Translations under genes and position numbers: made by a program | DNA from: Pseudomonadota bacterium | GTDB taxonomy: Bacteria; Pseudomonadota; Alphaproteobacteria; Caedimonadales; UBA1908 | NCBI GenBank assembly: GCA_020161545.1 | Contig: JAIUNT010000013.1 | Coordinates: 1-35,554, forward strand | Length of the DNA: 35,554 bases | Direction of reading: 5' to 3' | Notes under the pieces: model-generated | Seen by the model: only the letters and a program-made list of their open reading frames with translations | Database searches by the model: none | What the model was told of the DNA's origin: nothing | Shown: positions 24,070-31,480 of the stretch, piece after piece | Position numbering within the stretch: position 1 is the first letter of the stretch | Layout of the letters: each line of letters begins with the position of its first letter

Positions 24070-25275
24070 ATGGTGATACAAAACGTCTTTGAGCGGGAAG
24101 CTTTCTACGGTGCCCCCATCTATCATCCCCTTCCTGTGGTCCTCACCCGGGGCGAAGGAGTATGGCTATGGGATGACCAAGACAAGCGCTACCTTGATAT
24201 GATGTCCTCCTACTCCGCCGTCAGTTGTGGACACGCCCACCCGCGCCTCACGGCTGCCCTTTGCAAGCAAGCCAACATTCTCTCCCTTGTCTCGCGGGCC
24301 TTTTACACAAAGCCCCTTGGACGCCTTCTTGAAAAACTTTGTCTGCTCTCTGATCTTGAGATGGGCATTATCATGAACACGGGCGCAGAAGCTGTGGAAA
24401 CAGCCATTAAGGCGGCGCGCCGCTGGGGATACCGCGCCAAAGAAATCCCTAAGGATAAAGCTGAAATCATCGTTGTGGCTGGTAATTTCCATGGACGCAC
24501 AACAACCATCGTGAGTTTTTCCGACGAACCTGCGTACCAAGCTGACTTTGGCCCCCTCACCCCTGGCTTTCGTCTTGTTCCCTATGGGGACGTGGAAGCC
24601 CTGGCCCAAGCGATCACGCCCTATACGTGCGCAGTCCTCATGGAGCCCATCCAAGGAGAGGCCGGCATTAAAACACCCCCAGAGGGCTATCTTCAAAAGG
24701 TTCAAAGCCTTTGCAAGGGCCACAAAGTGTTGCTTTTGTTGGACGAGATCCAAACGGGTTTTGGGCGCACGGGAAAACGTTTTGCCTTTGAGCATGACGG
24801 TCTTAAACCTGATGGCCTTATCCTAGGCAAGGCCTTAGGCGGCGGGCTTTTTCCGGTATCCGCCTTCTTGTCCACAAAAAACGTCTTGAGCCTTATGACC
24901 CCAGGCAGCCATGGCTCGACCTTTGGCGGCAACCCTCTTGGATGCTGCGTGGCCTTAGAGACCCTTGCATTGATGGAGGATGAGCGCTTAAGCGACCACG
25001 CGGCCATCATGGGTGAGAAATTCATGAAAGCCCTCAAAGAGATCCATTCTCCCCTCATCAAAGAAGTGCGGGGCAAGGGGCTTCTTATTGGCATTGAGAT
25101 CGACGCCAGCCGTGCTAAGGCACGCGCCGTGTGCGAGGGGCTTATGAAACGAGGTGTGCTCACTAAAGAGACCCACGAAACCGTCGTGCGCTTTGCGCCA
25201 CCTCTTATTATCACTTGGCAAGAGATCGAATTCTGTTTAAATTCACTCAAACAAACTCTCAATGCCCTTGAATAA
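24070..25275 (+). CDS. rocD: Ornithine aminotransferase
   Basis: A 401-residue class III PLP aminotransferase that moves the delta-amino group of ornithine to 2-oxoglutarate, giving glutamate 5-semialdehyde and glutamate. Seen are NTGAEAVETAIKAAR (PLP phosphate loop), GNFHGRT, EPIQGEAG, LLDEIQTGFGRTG, the PLP lysine Lys254 in LGKALGGGLFPVSA, and HGSTFGGNPLG. Length and motifs match ornithine aminotransferase better than acetylornithine aminotransferase, and arginase just upstream agrees. It likely forms an operon with rocF and perhaps yacG. Related enzymes could be confused with it, but the pairing makes this assignment likely. Confidence 0.93.
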   Translation: MVIQNVFEREAFYGAPIYHPLPVVLTRGEGVWLWDDQDKRYLDMMSSYSAVSCGHAHPRLTAALCKQANILSLVSRAFYTKPLGRLLEKLCLLSDLEMGIIMNTGAEAVETAIKAARRWGYRAKEIPKDKAEIIVVAGNFHGRTTTIVSFSDEPAYQADFGPLTPGFRLVPYGDVEALAQAITPYTCAVLMEPIQGEAGIKTPPEGYLQKVQSLCKGHKVLLLLDEIQTGFGRTGKRFAFEHDGLKPDGLILGKALGGGLFPVSAFLSTKNVLSLMTPGSHGSTFGGNPLGCCVALETLALMEDERLSDHAAIMGEKFMKALKEIHSPLIKEVRGKGLLIGIEIDASRAKARAVCEGLMKRGVLTKETHETVVRFAPPLIITWQEIEFCLNSLKQTLNALE

Positions 25276-25292
25276 ACTAACGCGAGCACGCC

Positions 25293-25472
25293 ATGTCCCA
25301 ATGTCCACTTTGCCATAAGCTAACAGACGCACAATTTCGCCCCTTTTGCTCAAAACGCTGCAAAAACGTTGACCTTGGGCGTTGGTTTAATGAAAGCTAT
25401 AACGTCCCCTACCCGCCTGAAGAAATCCCTCAGGGAGACGAGGATGAGGAAATTTATACAGATCATCGGTAA
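25293..25472 (+). CDS. yacG: Zinc-binding protein YacG (DNA gyrase inhibitor family)
   Basis: A 59-residue protein with four zinc ligands, Cys4 and Cys7 (QCPLC) and Cys19 and Cys23 (FCSKRC), followed by VDLGRWFNESYNVP, the family signature. In E. coli YacG binds GyrB and blocks its DNA binding. The acidic tail (GDEDEEIY) is typical. It begins 17 bases after rocD and ends two bases before the polA stop, which is on the other strand. No strong ribosome site is seen (GCGAGCACGCC upstream). Confidence 0.93.
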   Translation: MSQCPLCHKLTDAQFRPFCSKRCKNVDLGRWFNESYNVPYPPEEIPQGDEDEEIYTDHR

Positions 25473-25474
25473 GG

Positions 25475-28162
25475 TCAACCAGACGCCTCATCCCACGTAT
25501 GCCCCATACCAAAGTCCACAACCAAGGGCACTTTCAGGGTTGCAACGCCTTCCATGATCTCTTTCATGGTGACAGTGAAAAGGCCTGCGACCTCGGCGGG
25601 CACTTCAAAGATCAGTTCGTCATGAACTTGCAGCAAGAGCTTGGCCTGGGGAAAGTCTTTGACCATACGGGCGTGGGTTTTGATCATGGCTTTCTTCACA
25701 AGATCCGCCGCGCTTCCTTGCAGGGGCGCGTTGATGGCTTGACGCTGGGCAAAGGCACGTTTGGCGGCGTTGGGATCCTTGATCCCTTCGATGAAGCAGC
25801 GCCTTCCCTCCAAAGTTTCCACATAGCCCTTTTCGGTTGCAAAAGCTTTGACCTCTTCCATATGGGCCACAATGCCAGGGTAGCGCTCACAGTAATCTTT
25901 AATGTACTGGGCTGCCTCCCCTTGGGGGATTTGCAGTTGTTGTGACAAACCAAAAGCACTGATCCCATAGATAATACCAAAGTTAATGGCTTTGGCCCTA
26001 CGTCGCAGCTCAGAAGTCACTTGGTCGAGGGGCACGTGGAAGACGTCACTGGCCGTGCGTGCGTGAATGTCCTCGCCCTTAACAAAGGCGTCGACAAGTG
26101 TGGGCATATGGGCCATGTGCGCTAAAAGACGCAGCTCAATTTGGGAGTAATCAAGAGCCACAAACACCATGCCTTGCTTGGGCACAAAGGCCTGGCGAAT
26201 CTTGCGCCCTTCGGCTGTGCGGATGGGAATATTTTGTAAATTAGGATTACTGGAGGCCAGGCGCCCAGTGGTTGTGGAGGTCATGGAAAAATGCGTATGC
26301 ACGCGTCCCGTGCGCGGGCTAACCTGCGTCACAAGGGCCTGGGCATAGGTGCTGTTGAGCTTTGCCAGCTGGCGCCACGCGAGCACCTTTTGCGCTAGGA
26401 CACTGCCCTCAGCGGCCAAGCGCTCAAGCTCGCTTGCCTTCGTGCTAAACGCACCGGCTTTGCCTTTTCGACCCGTTGCAAGACCTTGCTCTTCAAAAAG
26501 CACCTGGGCCAGCTGTTGGGAGGACGCCACATTGAAGGATTTACCCGCTAAGGCGTGGATTTCGCCTTCTAAAAGCGTCATACGTCTTGTGAGGTCCTGG
26601 GCAAGGTGTTGGAGAGATGTCACGTCCACAAGCACGCCCGTCTCCTCCATCTCCATCAAAATAGCTGAGGTTGGAAGATCCAGGGTTTTATAAAGGGTCA
26701 GGCATTTTTCATCGAAGAGCCTCTTTGAGAAATAGTCGAAAAGCTCCGCTAAAACCTGTGCCGTGTGGGGCGTATCCTCACCCGGACGCGCGCTTTCAAG
26801 AAGGATATCTAGGCTATGGGCATGCTTTGACCCATCCAGGCAGTAGGACATGAGCATCACATCATCATAGTGCGCAACTTTAGCACACCCCCACCCACGC
26901 AGAGCCTGAATCTGGGCCTTTGCGTCATGGAAGATCTTGTGGACACTGCGTTCAGCCAAAATGGGCGCAAGGGCCGCGATGGCCTGGGCACAGCTCACAC
27001 CTGACTCAGGCACGCTTTGGTCAAAGAGCAAACTTTGGGCAGGCGGATGGGTCAGCACAACGCTGGCCGTTGTATAAGGGTCTATGGCAAGGGAAAGGTG
27101 ATCAAGGCGCGGCGTAAAATCATCTTGCTCGCGCACACGTGCATGAAGGGCAAGACGGCCGACGTCAGCCGCCTTCTGCAGCCATACTTTGAGCGCCTCA
27201 AGGTCCGTGATTTGCGTATGTACCGTGTCGCGCTGAGGTGTTGGGGTAGGCCCACTTGGCCTGGCTGCCTCTTCACTCAGAACGCCATCTCGGCGTAGGC
27301 GCGCATAAAGGGTCTTAAACTCATTCTCCAGCAGAAATGTCGCCAGTGCGATTTCATCGAGGGGCATCTTTTTGAAGAAAGACAAGGGCGTGTCCAGGGG
27401 CACGTGGGTCTCAAGGGTTGCAAGCTTACGCGATAGAAGCGCGTCCTCCCGGTGAGCCTCTAAACTCTCCCGCCTCTTGGTTTGGGTGATGGTGTGTAGG
27501 TTTTCTAGAAGGTGGTCTAAGGTGCCAAATGTCCCAATGAGGCTGCTGGCGGTTTTGATCCCAATGCCTGGCACACCAGGAATATTGTCGGATGTGTCTC
27601 CAACGAGCGCCTGCACGTCCACAACTTGACTGGGCCCGACACCAAACTTTTCATGCACAGCCGCCTCGTCAATGGTCTTGTTCTTTAAGGGATCCCACAT
27701 CCCCACGCGTCCCCCCACAAGCTGCATAAGGTCCTTGTCCGAGGAAACAAGAATCACGTCATACCCTTCTTCACTTGCGCGCCTTGCAAGGGTCGCCATC
27801 AGGTCGTCAGCCTCATACCCTTCCATTTCCAGACATGGCACATTCAGGGCGTCGCACACTTTTCTGATCAGCGGAAACTGTGGGATGAGATCTTCCGGTG
27901 TGGCCGCCCGGTGGGCCTTATAGGCCGGGTAAAGATCCTGGCGAAAACTCTTGCGGCTGTGGTCAAAGATCACCCCGACGTGATCCACTTCCCGATCACC
28001 CAAAAGCTTAACGAGCATATTGGCGAACCCCAGAACCGCACCCACACTCGTCCCATCAGGGCGCGTCAAGGGGGGAAGCGCGTGGTACGCCCTGAAAATG
28101 AAACCAGATCCATCAATGAGATAGAGGTGCTTATGGGCGCTTGCGTCTTGATAGTGTGTCAT
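25475..28162 (-). CDS. polA: DNA polymerase I with degenerate proofreading site
   Basis: An 895-residue polymerase for Okazaki-fragment maturation and repair. The N-terminal 5'-3' exonuclease is intact-looking (LIDGSGFIFRAYHA, EGYEADDLMATLA, SSDKDLMQLV, GDTSDNIPGVPGIG). The polymerase domain is complete, with Asp671 in DYSQIELR, the KAINFGIIYG helix, and Asp848 in VHDE. In the 3'-5' exonuclease domain the DxE pair of the E. coli enzyme (Asp355, Glu357) aligns with His340 and Arg342 in GRLALHARVREQD, so proofreading is probably lost. Later parts of that domain (FHDAKAQIQ, HSLDILL) remain. Start ATG at 28162. Confidence 0.96.
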   Translation of the reverse strand: MTHYQDASAHKHLYLIDGSGFIFRAYHALPPLTRPDGTSVGAVLGFANMLVKLLGDREVDHVGVIFDHSRKSFRQDLYPAYKAHRAATPEDLIPQFPLIRKVCDALNVPCLEMEGYEADDLMATLARRASEEGYDVILVSSDKDLMQLVGGRVGMWDPLKNKTIDEAAVHEKFGVGPSQVVDVQALVGDTSDNIPGVPGIGIKTASSLIGTFGTLDHLLENLHTITQTKRRESLEAHREDALLSRKLATLETHVPLDTPLSFFKKMPLDEIALATFLLENEFKTLYARLRRDGVLSEEAARPSGPTPTPQRDTVHTQITDLEALKVWLQKAADVGRLALHARVREQDDFTPRLDHLSLAIDPYTTASVVLTHPPAQSLLFDQSVPESGVSCAQAIAALAPILAERSVHKIFHDAKAQIQALRGWGCAKVAHYDDVMLMSYCLDGSKHAHSLDILLESARPGEDTPHTAQVLAELFDYFSKRLFDEKCLTLYKTLDLPTSAILMEMEETGVLVDVTSLQHLAQDLTRRMTLLEGEIHALAGKSFNVASSQQLAQVLFEEQGLATGRKGKAGAFSTKASELERLAAEGSVLAQKVLAWRQLAKLNSTYAQALVTQVSPRTGRVHTHFSMTSTTTGRLASSNPNLQNIPIRTAEGRKIRQAFVPKQGMVFVALDYSQIELRLLAHMAHMPTLVDAFVKGEDIHARTASDVFHVPLDQVTSELRRRAKAINFGIIYGISAFGLSQQLQIPQGEAAQYIKDYCERYPGIVAHMEEVKAFATEKGYVETLEGRRCFIEGIKDPNAAKRAFAQRQAINAPLQGSAADLVKKAMIKTHARMVKDFPQAKLLLQVHDELIFEVPAEVAGLFTVTMKEIMEGVATLKVPLVVDFGMGHTWDEASG

Positions 28163-28297
28163 GGGTGTACCGTAAATATGCCTATGGTGCCCACTTTAAC
28201 CCGCACTTGCGCACGTGTACAGAAAGGACTTGTAAGACATATGTTTTCTTAAAACTGTTTCAAAAAAACAGATAAATCATAAATTGATGATGAATAA

Positions 28298-28324
28298 TTA
28301 ACAAAAAGTGTGACAGAATATAAT
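28298..28324 (+). promoter_or_regulatory. Putative promoter of small exported gene
   Basis: A perfect TATAAT with TTAACA 15 bases upstream, 28 bases before the start codon, in AT-rich DNA. The spacer is shorter than ideal. Confidence 0.5.
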
Positions 28325-28351
28325 GTACAGAAAAAATAAAGGAGACAAGAC

Positions 28352-28816
28352 ATGAAGAAAGTGACAGTTTTTGCAATTCTCATCACAGTACCCTTTATCA
28401 CCACAGATGCAGTTGCCAGCGCGCAAAGCGCTGCCACTGCACGCGCAACTTCTGCGAGCCCCCAGGCGCTTTCCCCTGGAGATGTTGCAAAACTTCACGC
28501 GCTTCTAGGTGGGCCATCGGATATATCCCTCGAGGTAAAATTAAACTTTCTCAAAGAAAAGATCGGAGGCCGCGAGCCAACCATTCTGGGACGTGTCGAG
28601 GGTTTAGCGAAAGAATTCGACGCACCATACGACTTGAGGCAAACCGTTCAAATGCTTAAAAAAGTCCTAGGGTTTCAGCCTCTTTTCTCAGACATAGCGC
28701 AAACCCTCGTGGAAGTGCGCTTGAGCGCGGCCACATCGCAAAGACTCACAAAACCCCAAAAAATTGCTGCGACACAGGCAAAGACCGTGCGTGACTTATT
28801 GCGCTCCCTCGGATAG
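28352..28816 (+). CDS. Small exported helical protein of unknown function
   Basis: A 154-residue protein with a signal peptide (MKKVTVFAILITVPFITTDA, cleavage near AVASA), an Ala/Ser/Thr-rich stretch (about 24-42) and a helical remainder (LSPGDVAKLHALLGG, LKEKIGG, TVQMLKKVLGF). GGAG lies 8 bases before the ATG, and a good -10 box is close upstream. No family is recognised. In size, export and helical character it parallels the protein at 5939-6478, but no shared motif is clear. It converges with the first family B gene, 37 bases away. Confidence 0.8.
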   Translation: MKKVTVFAILITVPFITTDAVASAQSAATARATSASPQALSPGDVAKLHALLGGPSDISLEVKLNFLKEKIGGREPTILGRVEGLAKEFDAPYDLRQTVQMLKKVLGFQPLFSDIAQTLVEVRLSAATSQRLTKPQKIAATQAKTVRDLLRSLG

Positions 28817-28853
28817 CCCGGGACAAGGAGATCGCCTTTGCCTGTTTCTCTCT

Positions 28854-29387
28854 TTAGTGCGGGTAAAGGATAAACTGAAAAAGCATGGGTTTGCCAACAT
28901 CAACGTTGTTACGCACCGTGTACATAAATCCATAACGTGAAGGTTTTGCAAAAGCTGTGCTGCGCACAACCTCAGCATTTTCAAGGGTAAAGGGGTCCGC
29001 AGCCTCATAGGGCGCTAGCAGGCTCGCAAAGGTCCGGCGCAAAACATCACTTTGGTTGCGATCAACGACGTACCAAGGGACCCCCACCTTATCAACAAAA
29101 CTCTGTTGTGCCGCAAAAAATGAGACACGCTTGTGCTGATCACCTCTTTGTAAAAAGGAAAAGGTATCATCGATCACTGGCGGGTGCTGGGCAGCTTTTC
29201 GGGCGTTCTTGAGACGATCAGCGCGCATAGAGATGCATGTCTCCTCGAACCCATTGAAAAGCTTATCATATACATCTTGGCAAAAAACACCTCGAGGCTT
29301 AGAAAGCGACCCCTCTTGAACATCCACACTGGCAAGCAAACTCCCAGACCCCAAAAACACAAAGACCAAATGCTTCAATAGATTCAT
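28854..29387 (-). CDS. Exported family B protein 1, unknown function
   Basis: A 177-residue exported protein, one of four related genes on this strand. The signal peptide starts MNLLKHLVFVFLGSGSLLAS. Family B blocks here are VYDKLFNGFEE, PWYVVDRNQSDVLRRTFASL, AEVVRSTAF, YGFMYTVRNN, and the end KPMLFQFILYP. No known domain is recognised; the C-terminal strand pattern suggests a beta-rich fold. The ATG at 29387 is chosen as the one that opens the signal peptide; in-frame ATG at 29399 is possible. The ribosome site is weak. It is the last of the four in the direction of reading. Confidence 0.82.
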   Translation of the reverse strand: MNLLKHLVFVFLGSGSLLASVDVQEGSLSKPRGVFCQDVYDKLFNGFEETCISMRADRLKNARKAAQHPPVIDDTFSFLQRGDQHKRVSFFAAQQSFVDKVGVPWYVVDRNQSDVLRRTFASLLAPYEAADPFTLENAEVVRSTAFAKPSRYGFMYTVRNNVDVGKPMLFQFILYPH

Positions 29388-29418
29388 CACACTACCCATT
29401 TTCGTGCCAAAGTGGCAT

Positions 29419-29448
29419 AAACTAAGCACGGGCGGCGCGCTCAGTCAA
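29419..29448 (-). promoter_or_regulatory. Putative promoter of family B gene 1
   Basis: On the minus strand TTGACT and TAGTTT are spaced 18 bases apart, about 30 bases before the start codon. Confidence 0.4.
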
Positions 29449-29480
29449 GGATATCGACAGGAACTCCGGCTCTGTAAAGA

Positions 29481-30131
29481 TTACATGGTGAAGGGGTAAA
29501 GCATAACTTGAAAAAGCGCGCTTTTGCCCGCATCGTGATTGTTTCTGATGAGATAGCGCACACCGTAATAGGGGTAATCACGCGCAGCTGTGCTGCGCAC
29601 AACATCCACCGCTTCAATGACAAAAGCTGGCACGCCCTCACGCGGACTGAGCAAATTTTGATAAATGCGCTGCAACACGTTACTTTGGCTGCGTTCGATG
29701 ACGTACCACAGCTCCCCCTTATCATCGTTGTAGGTTATGTCCTTTGCGTAAAATGAGCCATTGCAAGGGGTTGATTCATCGGGACGGGCAAGAAAGGAAG
29801 GGAGTAGACCAGAAACACCCGCGCCACGCAAGTGATCAGGGTCAGCGTCATTGCCTCCCTGACCAAAGCGTGCAAAAAACGAAAGATCTTCCTGAAAGAT
29901 GGGCGCACGATTGGCAAAAATATACACCTCTTCCGGGGCACGAAGCACATCGGTGTGAATGTACTCACCTCCAAAGAAAAGGGTGTCGTAAACTTTTTTC
30001 TCAAAACCAGGAACGGTGAGAGCGCGCCGCATGGCTTCTGTTTCTTCCCCGTGTGTTGCTTCCTCAGGGGTGGTTGCCTGCACGCAGATTGACACCAAAA
30101 GCCCACATATTGCATAGCTGGAAAGTCTCAT
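29481..30131 (-). CDS. Exported family B protein 2, unknown function
   Basis: A 216-residue family B member with a signal peptide (MRLSSYAICGLLVSICVQA). It has VYDTLFFGGEYIHTDVL, FLARPDE, LWYVIERSQSNVLQRIYQNL, VDVVRSTAA, YGVRYLIRNNHDAGKSALF, then FQVMLYPF. An insert of about 25 residues (ARFGQGGNDADPDHLRGAG) makes it longer than copy 3. The ATG at 30131 begins the signal peptide; an upstream in-frame start at 30194 is not needed. Closest to copy 3. Function unknown. Confidence 0.83.
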   Translation of the reverse strand: MRLSSYAICGLLVSICVQATTPEEATHGEETEAMRRALTVPGFEKKVYDTLFFGGEYIHTDVLRAPEEVYIFANRAPIFQEDLSFFARFGQGGNDADPDHLRGAGVSGLLPSFLARPDESTPCNGSFYAKDITYNDDKGELWYVIERSQSNVLQRIYQNLLSPREGVPAFVIEAVDVVRSTAARDYPYYGVRYLIRNNHDAGKSALFQVMLYPFTM

Positions 30132-30309
30132 GGGGACACTCACATTATGTCGGTACAAAACATCATTCGACCATGATAGAGACGAAGACGTCAAGGGGTC
30201 AGCAAAAGAGTGTCGGGTTACTTGCCAAGGCTAGACCATGGAAACGCGGCCCTCCTTGATGAATAAACACCCCATGAAGAGCCACGTGACCAACGGCGTT
30301 AAGACTTCA

Positions 30310-30855
30310 TTAAGATTCGGCACGCTCAAAAGGATAAAGCGTAAATTGGAAAAGCACGGGTTCACCAACATGTTTGCGATTTTCGATGGAAAAAAGCGCG
30401 CCAAAATAAGGATCCTTGAAAGCAGTACTGCGCACGACACTTGAGCCCTTCAAAACAAAGTCCGGACCATCTTGCGCAGCGCGCTGGAGATTTGCAAAAA
30501 CGCGTTGCAACACTTCACTGCCACTGCGCTCAATCACATACCAAGATTTTCCCATTTGATCTGTGTAGGTGTTTTTATTGGCGAACAAGGAAAGAGGGCA
30601 TTCATTTTTATCCGCTGGACGCGTGAGAAAATCTGGCATGTCCTCAAAAACTGGGGCGCCAATCTCGCTGGATTCAATCAACTTACTTGGGTACACATCA
30701 CCGCCAAAAAACAACTCTTGGTAAACCTCTGCGTCGAATCCCGCGGGCACTGCTTCCATTGTCAGCTGCAAGTCTTCCATTTCTTCACCAGGCATGCTGG
30801 ACATCGCACTTGTTGATGCCAAGATCCCACATATTACATAATTCCAAAGCCTCAT
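30310..30855 (-). CDS. Exported family B protein 3, unknown function
   Basis: A 181-residue family B member with a signal peptide (MRLWNYVICGILASTSAMS). Shared blocks: VYQELFFGGDVYPSKL, FLTRPADK, KSWYVIERSGSEVLQRVFANL, SSVVRSTAF, YFGALFSIENRKHVGEP, VLFQFTLYPFE. The ATG at 30855 follows GAGGG by 5 bases and is preferred over an ATG at 30867. The signal peptides of copies 2 and 3 are nearly alike (MRL-x-x-Y-x-I/V-CG-x-L), pointing to a recent duplication. Function unknown. Confidence 0.83.
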   Translation of the reverse strand: MRLWNYVICGILASTSAMSSMPGEEMEDLQLTMEAVPAGFDAEVYQELFFGGDVYPSKLIESSEIGAPVFEDMPDFLTRPADKNECPLSLFANKNTYTDQMGKSWYVIERSGSEVLQRVFANLQRAAQDGPDFVLKGSSVVRSTAFKDPYFGALFSIENRKHVGEPVLFQFTLYPFERAES

Positions 30856-30912
30856 AATAACCCTCATTTTTTGACAAAAGACTCGCCTGTTTACTGCGAA
30901 TCTTTATTGATG

Positions 30913-31440
30913 TCAAGGGGTTGTCCCCATAAGCGGTTCATAGAGAGAATAAGTCCCCGTTGCCTTTGGATCAGACCCGAAGGAAACGCGCACTTCATAC
31001 CCATAGCTCACCCTATCACTGAATGTCCTATGACAAATTGCACGCACAAAAGTTGTGCGCACAGGGGTCTGGGCATCAACCACAAAAGACATTTTATGGT
31101 TTGCAATCACGTACCAGTTTCTCCCATCCTGCGCATGGCGCCACCAAGGATTTTCAACATCAACGGCACATCCACCCATAACCTCTCTTTTGCTCAAAAA
31201 GGGCGGCAATCTGTCTTCTTCAAACTGTGGGCGTGGCACACGTGACTCAAAGATTTGCGCTGCCTGGGGATTCAAAGGGATATCTCCATCGATCAAAAGC
31301 CCCGCATGCATATGCCGGTCGTAGGCAACAGCCTTTCTTGGAGAATTTATCTCCAACTGGTCCGTATCTGTGCTTGCCGGCGTTGAGCTTGACCCAAAGA
31401 TAGCCACCATACTCCAACCTAATAGGTTCATTTTTTTCAT
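30913..31440 (-). CDS. Exported family B-like protein 4, divergent, behind clpB
   Basis: A 175-residue exported protein with a signal peptide (MKKMNLLGWSMVAIFGSSST). It keeps only the outline of family B: PPFLSKREV, RNWYVIANHKMSFVV, a TFVRAICHRTF strand, and VSYGYEVRVSFGSDPKATGT; VVRSTA and the FQFxLYP end are lost, so common origin is likely but not certain. It starts 37 bases after the clpB stop with a hairpin spanning the junction, so it may be co-transcribed with clpB. The ATG at 31440 follows GAG by about 9 bases. Function unknown. Confidence 0.75.
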   Translation of the reverse strand: MKKMNLLGWSMVAIFGSSSTPASTDTDQLEINSPRKAVAYDRHMHAGLLIDGDIPLNPQAAQIFESRVPRPQFEEDRLPPFLSKREVMGGCAVDVENPWWRHAQDGRNWYVIANHKMSFVVDAQTPVRTTFVRAICHRTFSDRVSYGYEVRVSFGSDPKATGTYSLYEPLMGTTP

Positions 31441-31480
31441 TTTTATTTTCTCGTTCTTATTTTTAATGATGAACCTATCA
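31420..31480 (-). promoter_or_regulatory. Intercistronic mRNA hairpin at the clpB-family B 4 junction
   Basis: In minus-strand RNA the arms 31480-31469 and 31431-31420 pair over 12 positions (one G-U), starting at the clpB stop codon. The 37-base A-rich loop holds the ribosome site and start codon of the downstream gene. It could expose the start site or stabilise the mRNA. Confidence 0.45.
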
